Counted from the first letter of the stretch, positions 42,954-52,198 are shown. The stretch: 64,000 bases of DNA from Thioclava indica (GCF_000714545.1 NZ_AUNB01000001.1:124001-188000), one strand, 5' to 3'. The notes: generated by a model from the sequence alone, not told the origin. Made by a program: numbers and translations.

Positions 42954-44404
42954 TACTCTTTCCCCCTATGCGCATCGCGCGCGCCGGGTTGGCGCAGTTT
43001 CTTCAAAGCCTCGACAACAAGGCTCACTTTTGAGCCCTTGGACCCTTTCACCAGCACCACATCGCCGGGATCGACAAGATGGCGCGCCCGCGCAGCCAGC
43101 TCTGGCGCGGTCTCAAAATATTCGCCCCGCTTGGCACGCGGCAACGCATCGCGCAAGTGGGCCATGCGCGGGCCAGCCAGATGCACCAGATCAATTTTAC
43201 TCATCGCGGGGTGATCGGCGAGCGCCGCATGCAGCGCATCTTCCTGCGGGCCGAGTTCCAGCATATCGCCCAGGAATGCGATGCGCCGCCCCTTGGCGGT
43301 GCGCCCGACCCCGTCGCGCGGCGCGCTGGCGGCCAGCACCTCAAGGGCTGCGGCCATCGAGGCGGGATTGGCGTTGAAGGCGTCGTCAAACAAATCGAAA
43401 CTCTCGCGCTCGTCTACGATATCCATGTAAATGCGCTGGCGCTGACCCCGCCCCGCCGGGGGTTCCCAGTTGCCCAGATCCATCGCCGTAACGGTCGGAT
43501 CGCAGCCCACGGCCTCGGCCAAGGCCAAAACGCCCAAAGCGTTCGCGGCGAAATGCGCGCCCGGCGTCATCACCTTGAACAGCATCGGCTGTCCTGCGCG
43601 CATGGCTTGCACAATCGTGGCGTCGCCCGCGATCCGCGCCGAGAGCAGTTGATAATCAGAGCCCGGCGCGGTGCCAAAGGTCACGATGGTTTGCGCGTGT
43701 TTTTCAGCGCCCGAGCGCAGGATATCGGTGACCTCAAGCCCGGTGGGAATGACAGCCGTGCCGCCCGGCTCCAGCCCCTCGAAAATCGCGGCCTTTTCGC
43801 GCGCAATCCCGGCCAGATCCGCAAACGCCTCAAGATGGGCTGCGGCGACGGTGGTGATCAGTGCGGCATGCGGGCGTGCCATTTTCGCCAGCGGCGCGAT
43901 CTCGCCGGGGTTGGACATGCCGATCTCGATCACGGCGAAATCCGCACTTTCGGGCAGCCGCGCGAGCGTGATCGGCACGCCCCAATGGTTGTTGAAACTG
44001 GCCTCGGCGGCGTGCACCGCACCGTGGGCAGACAGCACCGCGCGCAGCATTTCCTTGCTCGAGGTCTTGCCCACCGATCCGGTCACTGCCAGCACCCGCG
44101 CCTTGGAACGCGCGCGCCCTGCCCGGCCCAGATCCTCGAGCGCGGCCAGCACATCGGGCACGATCAGCAGCGCATCCTTCTCCGAGCAGCCGTCGGGTAT
44201 GCGCGACACCAGCGCGCCCGCCGCCCCCGCATCCAGCGCCGCGCGCACGAAATCATGGCCGTCGCGCACGTCCTTGAGGGCGACAAACAGATCACCTGCA
44301 CGGATCGAGCGGGTGTCGATGGAAATGCCGGTCGCTTCAAAGGGATGCGTGACCTGCCCCTTGGTGGCAACAGCGGCATCCTTTGAGGTCCACAACACCG
44401 ACAT
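42953..44404 (-). CDS. murF: UDP-MurNAc-tripeptide-D-Ala-D-Ala ligase
   Basis: A 483-residue ATP-dependent ligase that adds D-Ala-D-Ala to the peptidoglycan precursor. The Mur-ligase ATP loop is [14 protein letters not shown] (about residues 110-123), preceded by N-terminal domain motif [29 protein letters not shown] is the family middle-domain hallmark and [10 protein letters not shown] the C-terminal one. It is coupled by a one-base overlap to both murE and mraY, as usual in this operon. Confidence 0.95.
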   Translation of the reverse strand: MSVLWTSKDAAVATKGQVTHPFEATGISIDTRSIRAGDLFVALKDVRDGHDFVRAALDAGAAGALVSRIPDGCSEKDALLIVPDVLAALEDLGRAGRARSKARVLAVTGSVGKTSSKEMLRAVLSAHGAVHAAEASFNNHWGVPITLARLPESADFAVIEIGMSNPGEIAPLAKMARPHAALITTVAAAHLEAFADLAGIAREKAAIFEGLEPGGTAVIPTGLEVTDILRSGAEKHAQTIVTFGTAPGSDYQLLSARIAGDATIVQAMRAGQPMLFKVMTPGAHFAANALGVLALAEAVGCDPTVTAMDLGNWEPPAGRGQRQRIYMDIVDERESFDLFDDAFNANPASMAAALEVLAASAPRDGVGRTAKGRRIAFLGDMLELGPQEDALHAALADHPAMSKIDLVHLAGPRMAHLRDALPRAKRGEYFETAPELAARARHLVDPGDVVLVKGSKGSKVSLVVEALKKLRQPGARDAHRGKE

Positions 44405-45885
44405 CAGATTTTCCCATCCAGGGCCGCGACCGCAAGGCTGGCCTGTTCAGCATCATCGAACGGGTAAACATCGCTGCCAATGACCTGCCCGCTTTCATGG
44501 CCCTTGCCCATCACCAGCAGCGCATCGCCGGGTTGCAGCGCGTCAACGCCGCGCAAGATCGCCTCGGCGCGATCGCCCACCTCCATCGCATCGGGCGCGC
44601 CCAGCATCACGGCGGCGCGGATCACGGCGGGGTCTTCGGAGCGCGGGTTGTCATCACTCACGATCACCAGATCAGCATGCTCATGCGCCGCCTGCCCCAT
44701 CAGCGGGCGCTTGGTGGCATCGCGGTCGCCTCCGGCACCGACAATCGCGATCAAACGCCCCATCACATGCGGGCGCAGCGCCGACAGCGCGGTTTTCACC
44801 GCATCGGGCGTATGGGCATAATCGACAAAGACCGTGGCGCCGTTTTCGCGCGTCGCGGCCAGTTGCATACGTCCGCGCACAGTGCTCAGGCGTGGCAAGG
44901 TGGCGAACACCTCCTCGGCCTCGGCCCCGCAGGCAATGGCAAGGGCGGCGGCGCTCAGCACGTTCATCGCCTGAAACCCGCCGATCAGCGGCAGCCGCGT
45001 CATCTGCGTCCAGCCCTGCCACGAAAACCGCACATCCTGCCCCGTCGCGTCATAGCGCTGACCCAAGATTTCCATCTCGCAATCATCGCTGGTGCCGATG
45101 CCAATCAGTTCCTGCCCGCGCGCGGTGACATATTTGGCCAGCTCGCGCCCCTTGGGATCATCGAGATTGATCACCGCCGCGCCATCTTCGGGCAAAACGC
45201 GGGTGAACAAGCCAGCTTTGGCGGCGAAATATTCGTCAAAAGTCGCGTGATAATCGAGGTGATCTTGGGTGAAATTGGTGAAAGCGGCGGCTGTCAGCGT
45301 CACCCCGTCAAGGCGGCGCTGCGCAAGACCATGCGAGGAGGCCTCCATCACGGCATGGGTGACGCCAACGCTTGCCATATCGGACAGCAACCGATGCAGG
45401 GTGATCGGTTCGGGCGTGGTGTGGGGCGAGGGTGCGGTGTAGCTGCCCTCAACGCCCGTGGTGCCGATATTAGACGCCTCAAGCCCAAGCTCCTGCCAGA
45501 TCTGGCGCGTGAAGGTCGCCACGCTGGTCTTGCCGTTTGTGCCCGTCACCGCGATCACGGTTTCGGGCTGGCGGCCAAACCAAAGCGCTGCCGCAAAGGC
45601 CAGCGCCTGACGTGGATCTTCGGTCACGACAATCGCAACATCGGTGCCCGCAAGGGCCGCGCGCGCCACACCTTCGCCTGCGCGATCGGTCAGAATGGCC
45701 CCCGCGCCCATACGCAGCGCATAGGGCACGAATTCCGCGCCGTGCATATTGCTACCGGGAAGGGCTGCGAACAGATGGCCCGGCTTGACCTGACGGCTAT
45801 CGACCGACAGCCCCGAGATCGCACGGTCCGGCCCGCCCAGCGGCGTCAGCCCCAATTCGCTTAGCATCTTGGTGCCTGCGGCCAT
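44404..45885 (-). CDS. murE: UDP-MurNAc-dipeptide diaminopimelate ligase
   Basis: A 493-residue Mur ligase that adds the third residue to the stem peptide. The N-terminal motif SVDSRQVKPGHLFAAL binds UMAG, and the ATP loop is VTGTNGKTSVATF (about residues 112-124). The C-terminal DNPRSEDP motif is the fingerprint for meso-diaminopimelate, as opposed to lysine, so the peptidoglycan is DAP-type, as expected. The ATG at 45885 is my choice; a GAGGGAC site stands about 11 bases upstream. It is separated from ftsI by 76 bp. Confidence 0.95.
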   Translation of the reverse strand: MAAGTKMLSELGLTPLGGPDRAISGLSVDSRQVKPGHLFAALPGSNMHGAEFVPYALRMGAGAILTDRAGEGVARAALAGTDVAIVVTEDPRQALAFAAALWFGRQPETVIAVTGTNGKTSVATFTRQIWQELGLEASNIGTTGVEGSYTAPSPHTTPEPITLHRLLSDMASVGVTHAVMEASSHGLAQRRLDGVTLTAAAFTNFTQDHLDYHATFDEYFAAKAGLFTRVLPEDGAAVINLDDPKGRELAKYVTARGQELIGIGTSDDCEMEILGQRYDATGQDVRFSWQGWTQMTRLPLIGGFQAMNVLSAAALAIACGAEAEEVFATLPRLSTVRGRMQLAATRENGATVFVDYAHTPDAVKTALSALRPHVMGRLIAIVGAGGDRDATKRPLMGQAAHEHADLVIVSDDNPRSEDPAVIRAAVMLGAPDAMEVGDRAEAILRGVDALQPGDALLVMGKGHESGQVIGSDVYPFDDAEQASLAVAALDGKI

Positions 45886-45961
45886 ATCGTTTTGTCCCTC
45901 ACTCAGCCCGCAGTTCTTATCACGGCCCGACTTGCCAAGGTCAAGATCTGCGCGGCGCGCC

Positions 45962-47773
45962 TTAGTCCGCTTTGACCAGCGAAATCCCGTCCAGCATATC
46001 GGGGGTCGTCGGTTCCGGGCGCAGACCCAAAAGCGGCGCGACACGGCGGATCGCCTCGGCGGCGACGGGAACGGCTGTCCAGCCTGCGGTGCGGCGCGGG
46101 ATCTTGCCCGAAGTGTCCGAGGGCTCATCCAGCGTCAAAATCAGCACATATTGCGGATCGGTGACCGGAAACACGCCCGCGAAGGTCGAGATCACCTTCT
46201 TGTCGTAATAGCCCCCCTGCGGGTCGGGCTTGTCAGCGGTGCCGGTCTTGGCGGCCACCTGATAGCCCTTGACGTTGCCGTAGCTTGCCGTGCCGCGCGT
46301 CACGACGGCGCGCATCATCGCCAAGACCTTGCGCGCCACGGCGGGTGCGACAACCTGCGCGCCCTCGGGAGCGCCGTATTTCTGCTCAACCGGCTTGCGC
46401 GGCCCGCCCTTGGCAATCAGCGTAGGCAGCACCCGCTTGCCGCCATTGGCAATCGTGGCATAGGCGGCGGCCAGATGCAGCGGACTGTCAGACAGGCCAT
46501 GCCCGTAGCCGATGGTCATCGACGACATCTCGGACCATTTCTTGGGCACGATGGGGCGCCCCGTCGGGGCCTCGATCAGCTCGACCGGCGTCGGCTCCAG
46601 CAGGCCCAGCTTGCCCAGAAACGCCTTTTGCGCCGAGGGGCCGATTTTCTGCACGATATGGGCGGTGCCGATATTGGAGCTGTGCACCAGCACATCGGTC
46701 ACCGAAAGCTGTTTGCCGTAATTATGAAAGTCATGGATCGTGAAGCCGCCAAAGCGGAACGGCACGGTGTCGATCATCGTGGTCGGCGTTACCAGCCCGT
46801 CCTGCAGGGCCTGACTGACCGCAAAGATTTTGAACGTCGAGCCCAGCTCATACACGCCCTGCACCGCGCGGTTAAACAGCGGACTGTCCGAAGGGTCGCC
46901 CTTGAGCAGCGGCGCAGGGCGGTTATTGGGATCGAAATCAGGCAGGCTCGACATGGCGACGATCTCGCCGGTTTTGACCCGCATCAGCACCGCCGTTGCG
47001 CCTTTGGCATGCATCAGCTTCATGCCGCCCGCCAGCACATCTTCCATCGCGGTTTGCACGGTCAGATCAATCGACAGACGCAGCGGTTTGCCGCCATTGG
47101 CCGGATCGCGCAGCCATTTGTCGTATTCCTTCTCGATCCCGGCGACGCCAAGGATCTCGGCGGAATTCACCCCCTGCGCACCATAGCGCGCGCCCCCCAG
47201 AATATGGGCAGCGAGGTGACCGTTGGGATAAAGGCGCATCTCGCGCGGGCCAAACAGCAGACCCGGATCGCCGATGTCATGCACCGCCTGAAGCTGCTCG
47301 GGAGAGATGCTTTTCTTGATCCAGACGAATTTGCGTTTGCCGGTGAAATCCTTGATCAGACGATCACGGTTGAGATCGGGGAAAATCTTGACGAGCTTGT
47401 CGATCGTGCCCATCGGGTCGATCATCAGCGGCGGCTGGGCGTAAAGTGCGTGCGTCAGCAGGTTGGTTGCCAGCACCCGGCCCTTGTCATCCACGATATT
47501 GGCGCGTTGGGCGGAGATCGTCGCGCGCGGGCCATCGGTTTGCGGCTCTTCGGGGCGTGCGGCGGCAAACGAGCCCATCCGCAGACCAACCGTCAGAAAC
47601 GCCGCCAGAAACAGCACCGACATCACCAGCAAACGCCCCTCGGCGCGCTGGCGGGCATCGTCACGCGTGGCCTCGCCGCGCAAACGGCGGTTTTCGCGCT
47701 CGATCGCGTCGGTGTTTTCGCCCTTGGCACGGGCGTTCAGGATACGGGCAAGGGGGCGAAGCGGCGTACGCAT
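45962..47773 (-). CDS. ftsI: Septal peptidoglycan transpeptidase FtsI (PBP3)
   Basis: A 603-residue class B penicillin-binding protein that cross-links septal peptidoglycan. The N-terminal membrane anchor is at about residues 45-65, followed by the pedestal domain (SAQRANIVDDKGRVLA) and the transpeptidase domain with ELGSTFKIF (nucleophile Ser, about 280), VHSSNIG (SxN, about 335) and AAKTGTAD (KTG, about 490). The length matches the family. It overlaps the ftsL stop (TGATG), so the divisome pair is coupled. Confidence 0.95.
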   Translation of the reverse strand: MRTPLRPLARILNARAKGENTDAIERENRRLRGEATRDDARQRAEGRLLVMSVLFLAAFLTVGLRMGSFAAARPEEPQTDGPRATISAQRANIVDDKGRVLATNLLTHALYAQPPLMIDPMGTIDKLVKIFPDLNRDRLIKDFTGKRKFVWIKKSISPEQLQAVHDIGDPGLLFGPREMRLYPNGHLAAHILGGARYGAQGVNSAEILGVAGIEKEYDKWLRDPANGGKPLRLSIDLTVQTAMEDVLAGGMKLMHAKGATAVLMRVKTGEIVAMSSLPDFDPNNRPAPLLKGDPSDSPLFNRAVQGVYELGSTFKIFAVSQALQDGLVTPTTMIDTVPFRFGGFTIHDFHNYGKQLSVTDVLVHSSNIGTAHIVQKIGPSAQKAFLGKLGLLEPTPVELIEAPTGRPIVPKKWSEMSSMTIGYGHGLSDSPLHLAAAYATIANGGKRVLPTLIAKGGPRKPVEQKYGAPEGAQVVAPAVARKVLAMMRAVVTRGTASYGNVKGYQVAAKTGTADKPDPQGGYYDKKVISTFAGVFPVTDPQYVLILTLDEPSDTSGKIPRRTAGWTAVPVAAEAIRRVAPLLGLRPEPTTPDMLDGISLVKAD

Positions 47774-48117
47774 CAGCGATCCTCCTTCGGGGCGCTGACC
47801 TCGATCGGGTCCGAGATTGGCTTCATCTGCGGGGTCGGGTAGGCGATTTCAGCGACCGTGCCGAATTGTTCAGGCGTCATCGGCAGCAGCTTCAACGCGC
47901 CAAAATTCAGATTAACAAGTTCACGCAACCGCTTGGGACGGTTCAAATAAGCCCATTCGGCATTGAGCACCGTCAGCCCCTCATTGAGCGAGGAAATTTC
48001 GCGATTGAGGTCGCGCAAAGTATCGACGCGGTCCTGCGTGTCGTAATTGACGTGATAGGCCCAGAACGCAAGCGCCATGACCCCGAATGCAGTCGCAAGA
48101 TAGGCTAGAAGTCTCAA
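47773..48117 (-). CDS. ftsL: Cell-division protein FtsL
   Basis: A 114-residue bitopic protein with one N-terminal transmembrane segment (about residues 4-24) and a periplasmic coiled coil (about 30-62, [18 protein letters not shown]) ending in [16 protein letters not shown], the usual FtsL end. It links FtsB/FtsW/FtsI in the divisome. The position between rsmH and ftsI and the four-base overlaps at both ends support the call. Confidence 0.92.
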   Translation of the reverse strand: MRLLAYLATAFGVMALAFWAYHVNYDTQDRVDTLRDLNREISSLNEGLTVLNAEWAYLNRPKRLRELVNLNFGALKLLPMTPEQFGTVAEIAYPTPQMKPISDPIEVSAPKEDR

Positions 48118-49124
48118 CGGCGGCGTCCTTTCTTCGATCCGATCACAAGGCCGGGCAGGCCCAACTGGCTGCGGTCGGTGGCGATGGCGGGCGCATCGGT
48201 GCGCCGTGCCACGCGCAGTCGCGCCGAGCGCGCACGCGGGTTGATCGCCAGTTCTTCGGCATCAGGGCCATCGCCCTTAACGGTAATTTCAAAGGCGGGA
48301 ACGCGCGTGTCGCCCATCGGGGCATGGCGCGAGCCGCCCCCACCTGTCGAGGCGCGCGCCGCCATGAACCGCTTGACCACCCGATCTTCAAGCGAGTGAA
48401 AGCTGACCACGGCGAGTTGCCCGCCGGGTTTCAGCGCGCGTTCTGCGGCCTCTAGCCCGGCGATCAGTTGGCCAAATTCATCGTTTACCGCGATGCGAAT
48501 GGCTTGAAAGCTGCGCGTGGCGGGGTGGCTTTGGCCGGGTTTGGGCCGCGGCAGGCAAGATTCGATGACCTGCACAAGCTGCGCGGTAGTCTCAATCGGG
48601 GCGGCTTGGCGCGCCGCTATAATCGCCTTGGCAATGCGGCGCGAGGCGCGCTCTTCGCCGTATTGAAACAGGATATCGGCCAGTTCGGCCTCATCCGCGC
48701 TATTAACCAGATCGGCAGCCGTCGGGCCGTCTTGCGACATCCGCATATCAAGCGGGCCGTTGCGCATAAATGAAAACCCGCGCTCGGCCTGATCAAGCTG
48801 CATCGAGGACACGCCAAGATCCAGAACGATCCCGTCCAGCAGCGCATCGCTATAGCTATCCATGTTGGAAAACGTGCCTTCGACCAGTTCCAAGCGGTCG
48901 CCATACTGATCACGCCAGCTTTTCGCCATCTCAAACACCGCCGGGTCACGATCAACACCGATCACGGTCTCCGCACCCGCCTCAAGCAGCCCGCGCGTGT
49001 AGCCCCCCGCCCCGAAGGTTCCGTCCATCCAAGTGCCCGACACGGGTGCAACCGCCTTCAGAAGCGCGCGCAACAGCACGGGAACATGGGGGGGCGCGAT
49101 GGGTTGGGCGTCCCGGTCCGACAT
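48114..49124 (-). CDS. rsmH: 16S rRNA (cytosine1402-N4)-methyltransferase
   Basis: A 336-residue SAM-dependent methyltransferase (former MraW) that methylates C1402 in 16S rRNA. Motifs: [13 protein letters not shown] at the start, [18 protein letters not shown] (SAM-binding glycines, about residues 33-50), [20 protein letters not shown] split around 105, and [24 protein letters not shown] in the C-terminal part, which is family-typical. It begins three bases after the mraZ stop. Confidence 0.95.
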   Translation of the reverse strand: MSDRDAQPIAPPHVPVLLRALLKAVAPVSGTWMDGTFGAGGYTRGLLEAGAETVIGVDRDPAVFEMAKSWRDQYGDRLELVEGTFSNMDSYSDALLDGIVLDLGVSSMQLDQAERGFSFMRNGPLDMRMSQDGPTAADLVNSADEAELADILFQYGEERASRRIAKAIIAARQAAPIETTAQLVQVIESCLPRPKPGQSHPATRSFQAIRIAVNDEFGQLIAGLEAAERALKPGGQLAVVSFHSLEDRVVKRFMAARASTGGGGSRHAPMGDTRVPAFEITVKGDGPDAEELAINPRARSARLRVARRTDAPAIATDRSQLGLPGLVIGSKKGRRR

Positions 49125-49127
49125 CGC

Positions 49128-49622
49128 TCACTCCGCGTATAGCAGGCTGAGAGGATCGAAATCTTCGCCTTGATCTTCGACCCAAGCTTCGGTCTGAGCC
49201 GCATCAACCGCGTCGAAGGTTTCGGGTTTCCAGATTTCAAACGTCTCGCCGACCCCGGCAAATTTCGCCTCACCCTCCAGCGCGATCTTGGTGCGCAGCG
49301 CGGCTGGCAGCACCAGACGCCCGTCAGGGTCAACCTCGGTGGGGTGGGATTTCGACAGCACGACGCGTTGCAGCATCGCGCGGTTTTTCGAGCCACGGGG
49401 CAGCGCGGCGATATCCGCAGCCAGGGCTTCGAACGCAGTTTGGGTGTAAACTTGCAGCATTTTCTGGCTGTCAGCGCCGAACACGATCACCATGCGGGGG
49501 CGTTCTGCGTTGGGGCGCTGGGGGTCGCCTTCTTCGAGCTCACGACGAAACAGGGCGGGAATCGACACGCGACCCTTGCTGTCCACCTTGAAGGTGTATT
49601 CGCCTATGAACATGCCCGCCAA
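49128..49622 (-). CDS. mraZ: MraZ transcriptional regulator
   Basis: A 164-residue protein with two SpoVT/AbrB-like swapped-hairpin domains; MraZ binds DNA repeats in its own promoter and represses the dcw cluster. The first domain has FIGEYTFKVDSKGRVSIPALF (split around the Asp-Ser-Lys-Gly-Arg loop) and the second has EVDPDGRLVLPAALR. I use the TTG at 49622, since AAGGA stands nine bases ahead; an ATG at 49613 lacks a site. MraZ repeats are likely to lie in the long leader upstream. Confidence 0.92.
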   Translation of the reverse strand: MAGMFIGEYTFKVDSKGRVSIPALFRRELEEGDPQRPNAERPRMVIVFGADSQKMLQVYTQTAFEALAADIAALPRGSKNRAMLQRVVLSKSHPTEVDPDGRLVLPAALRTKIALEGEAKFAGVGETFEIWKPETFDAVDAAQTEAWVEDQGEDFDPLSLLYAE

Positions 49623-49659
49623 AACGCGCGATCCTTACCTGTCCCCGGCCCGAGGGCCC

Positions 49660-49900
49660 TTAAGTGAAAACGGCGGATTGAGCTGCTGCCACTGCTCAAT
49701 CCGCCGCCCTCGTCCCATCGCTGGGTATGTCCGACTACGCGTGCCACCTGGGGGGATGTCTGCTCGCCCACGCGCCGGATCTCTTTGTTTTCGTGAAGCG
49801 AGAGCCTGTATGAAACCTGCATTTCGCCGTGAGGTCTTAGTGCCTCGTTTGTTTTCGCTTCCGATGACAAAGGGATGCCACGGGAATTCACGGGAAGCAA
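49660..49900 (-). ncRNA. UpsM-like sRNA from the mraZ leader (ends approximate)
   Basis: In Rhodobacter sphaeroides an abundant sRNA called UpsM is cut or terminated from the 5' leader of the mraZ-headed dcw transcript. Here the same place, upstream of mraZ, has a strong 13-bp terminator-like hairpin at 49671-49706 (minus-strand reading ends in TTTTC) and about 200 bp of non-coding leader before it. I infer a UpsM homologue of roughly 200-230 nt. The 5' end is not visible in the sequence; I place it near the AT-rich promoter-like DNA at 49900-49960. I could not compare it with the known RNA base by base. Confidence 0.55.
49667..49706 (-). terminator. Intrinsic terminator in the mraZ leader
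   Basis: A 13-bp perfect stem (arms 49671-49683 and 49694-49706, including GGCGGATTGAG) with a 10-nt loop is followed on the minus strand by GTTTTC. It lies inside the leader, about 45 bp before the mraZ start, so it is placed to attenuate the dcw cluster and to form the 3' end of the UpsM-like RNA. Confidence 0.8.
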
Positions 49901-50258
49901 TAAAAAAATAACCGGTTTCGTGCTGCATCTTGAGCGGAGACACCTTGAAAAACTAGATATAGTGAGAAATTCGCACCACAAATTGACGCTTAGTTAACTA
50001 CGCACACCAGATATAGTAAAAATTCGGCATCCACATTTTTTGCATTTTTTACCCATGCCGTCCCGTAAAGACGATGGAGAGCCGGAATCCTGTGACCTTT
50101 CGCCAACAGTCAAAGCCCCGAATTCATGATCACGCCGCCGTGATTCGTCCGGATTTCACGTGAGAATGGCGTGATTCAGTCGAATCTACGCCGGAAATTC
50201 CCGTCACGCGGCGGGAACAGTCCCGTGAAGTCCCGTAGCGCGTGCCATGAATTCCCGT
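49880..50258. promoter_or_regulatory. Repeated ACGGGA boxes, candidate MraZ operators
   Basis: The hexamer ACGGGA occurs on the plus strand at 49880 and 49890 and on the minus strand (TCCCGT) at 50061, 50199, 50221, 50231 and 50253. Two pairs are exactly 10 bp apart (49880/49890 and 50221/50231), which is one helical turn. MraZ proteins bind short G-rich direct repeats with 10-bp spacing near the mraZ promoter, so these are candidate MraZ sites. The assignment is inference; base identity of MraZ boxes in this family is not known to me. Confidence 0.5.
49953..50034. repeat. Duplicated 27-28 bp element, candidate tandem promoters
   Basis: The segments 49953-49979 and 50007-50034 are near-copies, both containing AGATATAGT, then AAATTCG or AAAATTCGG, then CACCAC or CATCCAC. 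They are 54 bp apart. Read on the minus strand each ends in ACTATATCT, which could be a -10 region, so the copies may be tandem dcw/UpsM promoters or duplicated regulator sites. Confidence 0.55.
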
Positions 50259-50286
50259 AAAGCGCCCAGACACCGCGCCGAATAGC

Positions 50287-50314
50287 AAAACGGCGCCCCG
50301 TCGGGACGCCGTTT
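50287..50314 (-). terminator. Terminator of mrp
   Basis: Read on the minus strand, the stem AAACGGCG/CGCCGTTT with an inner GC pairing and small loop ends in TTTTGC, 31 bp after the mrp stop. It separates mrp from the dcw leader. In the plus direction the flank GTTTCATG has only three T, so it mainly works for mrp. Confidence 0.75.
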
Positions 50315-50344
50315 CATGACCTTTATAGTCGCCGCGATGCGCGT

Positions 50345-51427
50345 TCAGATCAGCCCTTGCGCAATCAGCCCCTGCGCAAGAGACGCATAGGCCTGCGCCG
50401 CCGGCCCCTGCCCCGCGGCAATCGGTGTGCCCGAATCCCCCGCCAAGCGCACCTCTAGATCCAGCGGCAAGGCCCCGAGGAACGGCAGATCGAGCCGCGC
50501 GGCCTCGGTCGCAACGCCTCCATGACCAAACAGATGCGCCTCATGGCCGCAATTGGGACAGATATAAGTCGACATATTCTCGATCAGCCCGACGACCGGC
50601 GCTTTGAGGCGGCGGAACATGTCGATCGCCTTTTTGGCATCCAGCAGCGCCACGTCTTGCGGGGTCGAGACGATGATCGCGCCGTCCAGCGTGGTTTTCT
50701 GGCACAAGCTAAGCTGCACATCGCCAGTTCCGGGCGGCAGATCGATCAGCAACACATCGAGCGGGCCATATTCGTCCCATTTCACCTGAAACAACATCTG
50801 TTGCATCGCGCCCATCAACATCGGGCCACGCCAGATCACCGCCTCATCCTCTTTCAGCATCAAGCCAATCGACATCAAAGTGACGCCATGGGCCTGCAGG
50901 GGCAGGATCGTCTGACCATCAGGCGAGGCGGGGCGCTTACTGGCCCCCATCATGCGCGGCTGCGAGGGGCCATATATATCGGCGTCCAGCAGACCGACCT
51001 TTTTGCCCGCGCGCGCAAGGGCCACGGCAAGGTTCGACGCAACGGTCGATTTGCCCACGCCCCCCTTGCCCGAGCCAATCGCCAGAATCGTTTTGACGCC
51101 GGGCACCTTTTGCGGCCCCGATTGAGGCTTGGCATGACCGCCAATCGCGGGGCCTTTGGCCTGTTGCGCCGTGCCACCCAAGCCACGCGGCGGGCCAGCA
51201 GGCACCACAACCGTGACACTTGTTATACCAGGCAGCGCGCGCACGGCGGCCTCAAGCGCGGGGCGAGCGGCCTCAAGCTCGGTGCCCGGCGCGCCCTCCA
51301 GCACAAAGCGCACAACCCCGTCTTGCACCGCCAAAGCACGCACCAGATCGCGACTCACCGCATCGCCACCGCCCGCAAGCGCCACTGAACGTAGCGCCGC
51401 AAGCACCTCTTCCTTGCCCGAACCCAT
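50345..51427 (-). CDS. apbC: Mrp/ApbC iron-sulfur carrier ATPase
   Basis: A 360-residue P-loop protein that carries and transfers [4Fe-4S] clusters. The N-terminal MIP18/DUF59-like domain (about residues 1-85) is followed by the deviant Walker A GSGKGGVGKST (about 116-126) and a MinD-like ATPase core with ADIYGPSQPRMM, LPPGTGD and the C-x2-C cluster ligands in YICPNCGHEAHLFGHGG (about 273-276). A linker between the domains is rich in Gly, Pro and Gln. The start at 51427 has AAGGAGAG. It is divergent from the DUF1127/CcsR locus. Confidence 0.92.
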   Translation of the reverse strand: MGSGKEEVLAALRSVALAGGGDAVSRDLVRALAVQDGVVRFVLEGAPGTELEAARPALEAAVRALPGITSVTVVVPAGPPRGLGGTAQQAKGPAIGGHAKPQSGPQKVPGVKTILAIGSGKGGVGKSTVASNLAVALARAGKKVGLLDADIYGPSQPRMMGASKRPASPDGQTILPLQAHGVTLMSIGLMLKEDEAVIWRGPMLMGAMQQMLFQVKWDEYGPLDVLLIDLPPGTGDVQLSLCQKTTLDGAIIVSTPQDVALLDAKKAIDMFRRLKAPVVGLIENMSTYICPNCGHEAHLFGHGGVATEAARLDLPFLGALPLDLEVRLAGDSGTPIAAGQGPAAQAYASLAQGLIAQGLI

Positions 51428-51771
51428 GCGAATCTCTCCTTGCCTAATTCTTGGGCGCATATGGAAAATGGCCCGTTTCGCGCTGACTGTGGCGTTTTTG
51501 CCGCGAGGTTCAAGAGCAACCCCTGTCTAAAAGGTCAGGTAATCCGCAATCAGCAAGATGGGCGCGCACATATCTTTCGCGGACGTAGGGGAATTAGGTC
51601 AGAATCGGTTATGCGCTTTCTGCATGGCAGCATTGAGCATTCCCGCCATTGTGCAGCCGCAGCATTCACCTCATGTTAGCGTCAACGCGATAGAGAAACG
51701 CATCGTAACCAACACGGGCCACCAGACGGAGAAACCGCAAAGGGCCCAGTAGAAAGTTAGAGGCTGAAGCA
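51428..51771. other. Divergent intergenic region mrp/ccaF1
   Basis: No gene is seen in these 344 bases. Both promoters must lie here. In Rhodobacter sphaeroides the CcaF1-CcsR transcript is made from a heat-shock sigma (RpoHI/RpoHII) promoter; I could not identify a matching pair of hexamers with confidence. Short frames crossing the region have no ribosome site. Confidence 0.5.
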
Positions 51772-51975
51772 ATGGCACTCGTACAGAACATTCACACGAC
51801 CGAAACCGGCCTAAGCGCCGTAATGACCAAAATCTCCGAGGCGCTGGCACGTCGCAAAGTGTATCGCCAGACGTTGAACGAACTGCGCTCGTTGAGCCGT
51901 CGCGAATTGGACGATCTGGGGCTGCATGCCTCGATGATCACCCGCGTGGCCTATGAGGCCGCATACGGTAAGTAA
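51772..51975 (+). CDS. ccaF1: DUF1127 small protein, CcaF1-like
   Basis: A 67-residue, basic, helical protein of DUF1127. The family motif is at the C-terminal end: LRSLSRRELDDLGLHASMI followed by VAYEAAYGK. In Rhodobacter sphaeroides the corresponding protein, CcaF1, binds RNA and affects processing and levels of the CcsR sRNAs and other transcripts. The identification rests on size, motif and on the anti-Shine-Dalgarno hairpin RNAs that start only six bases after the stop. A weak AGAGG site precedes the ATG. It is likely co-transcribed with the RNA array. Confidence 0.85.
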   Translation: MALVQNIHTTETGLSAVMTKISEALARRKVYRQTLNELRSLSRRELDDLGLHASMITRVAYEAAYGK

Positions 51976-51980
51976 TTGAA

Positions 51981-52057
51981 TTCCCGAGCCTCTCCTCCTC
52001 CTCCCTGAGGCTTGGAAATCGGCGACACCCTCTCTCCTCCTCCCTGAGGGTGTCGCC
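51981..52057 (+). ncRNA. CcsR-like unit 1 (two hairpins)
   Basis: Hairpin 1 spans 51981-52017 with stem GAGCCT/AGGCTT plus outer pairs and one extra CTC in the loop. Hairpin 2 spans 52021-52057 with a perfect 11-bp stem GGCGACACCCT/AGGGTGTCGCC. Only three bases separate them. The first lies six bases after the ccaF1 stop. Confidence 0.8.
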
Positions 52058-52111
52058 ACAAAATATACCGGCCCAACTTGGCGTGATGCCTTGATGCCGG
52101 ACCGAGCTGCT

Positions 52112-52198
52112 CGATTCCCTCTCCTCCTCCCTGGGAATCGCGCTGAGAAGGCGGCGACCTCTCTCCTCCTCCCTGAGGTCGCCGCCTCATCCTCAGCG
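52112..52198 (+). ncRNA. CcsR-like unit 2 (two hairpins)
   Basis: Hairpin 3 (52112-52140) has the stem CGATTCCC/GGGAATCG. Hairpin 4 (52141-52198) has an inner stem GGCGGCGACCT/AGGTCGCCGCC (52150-52160 with 52176-52186) and an outer stem CGCTGAG/CTCAGCG. The two are directly adjacent. A 54-base spacer before it and a 72-base one after it separate it from units 1 and 3. Confidence 0.8.

Noticed and set aside
44383-47842. Long open frames antisense to murE and ftsI
   Set aside because: These are high-GC shadow frames opposite genes with clear motifs on the minus strand.
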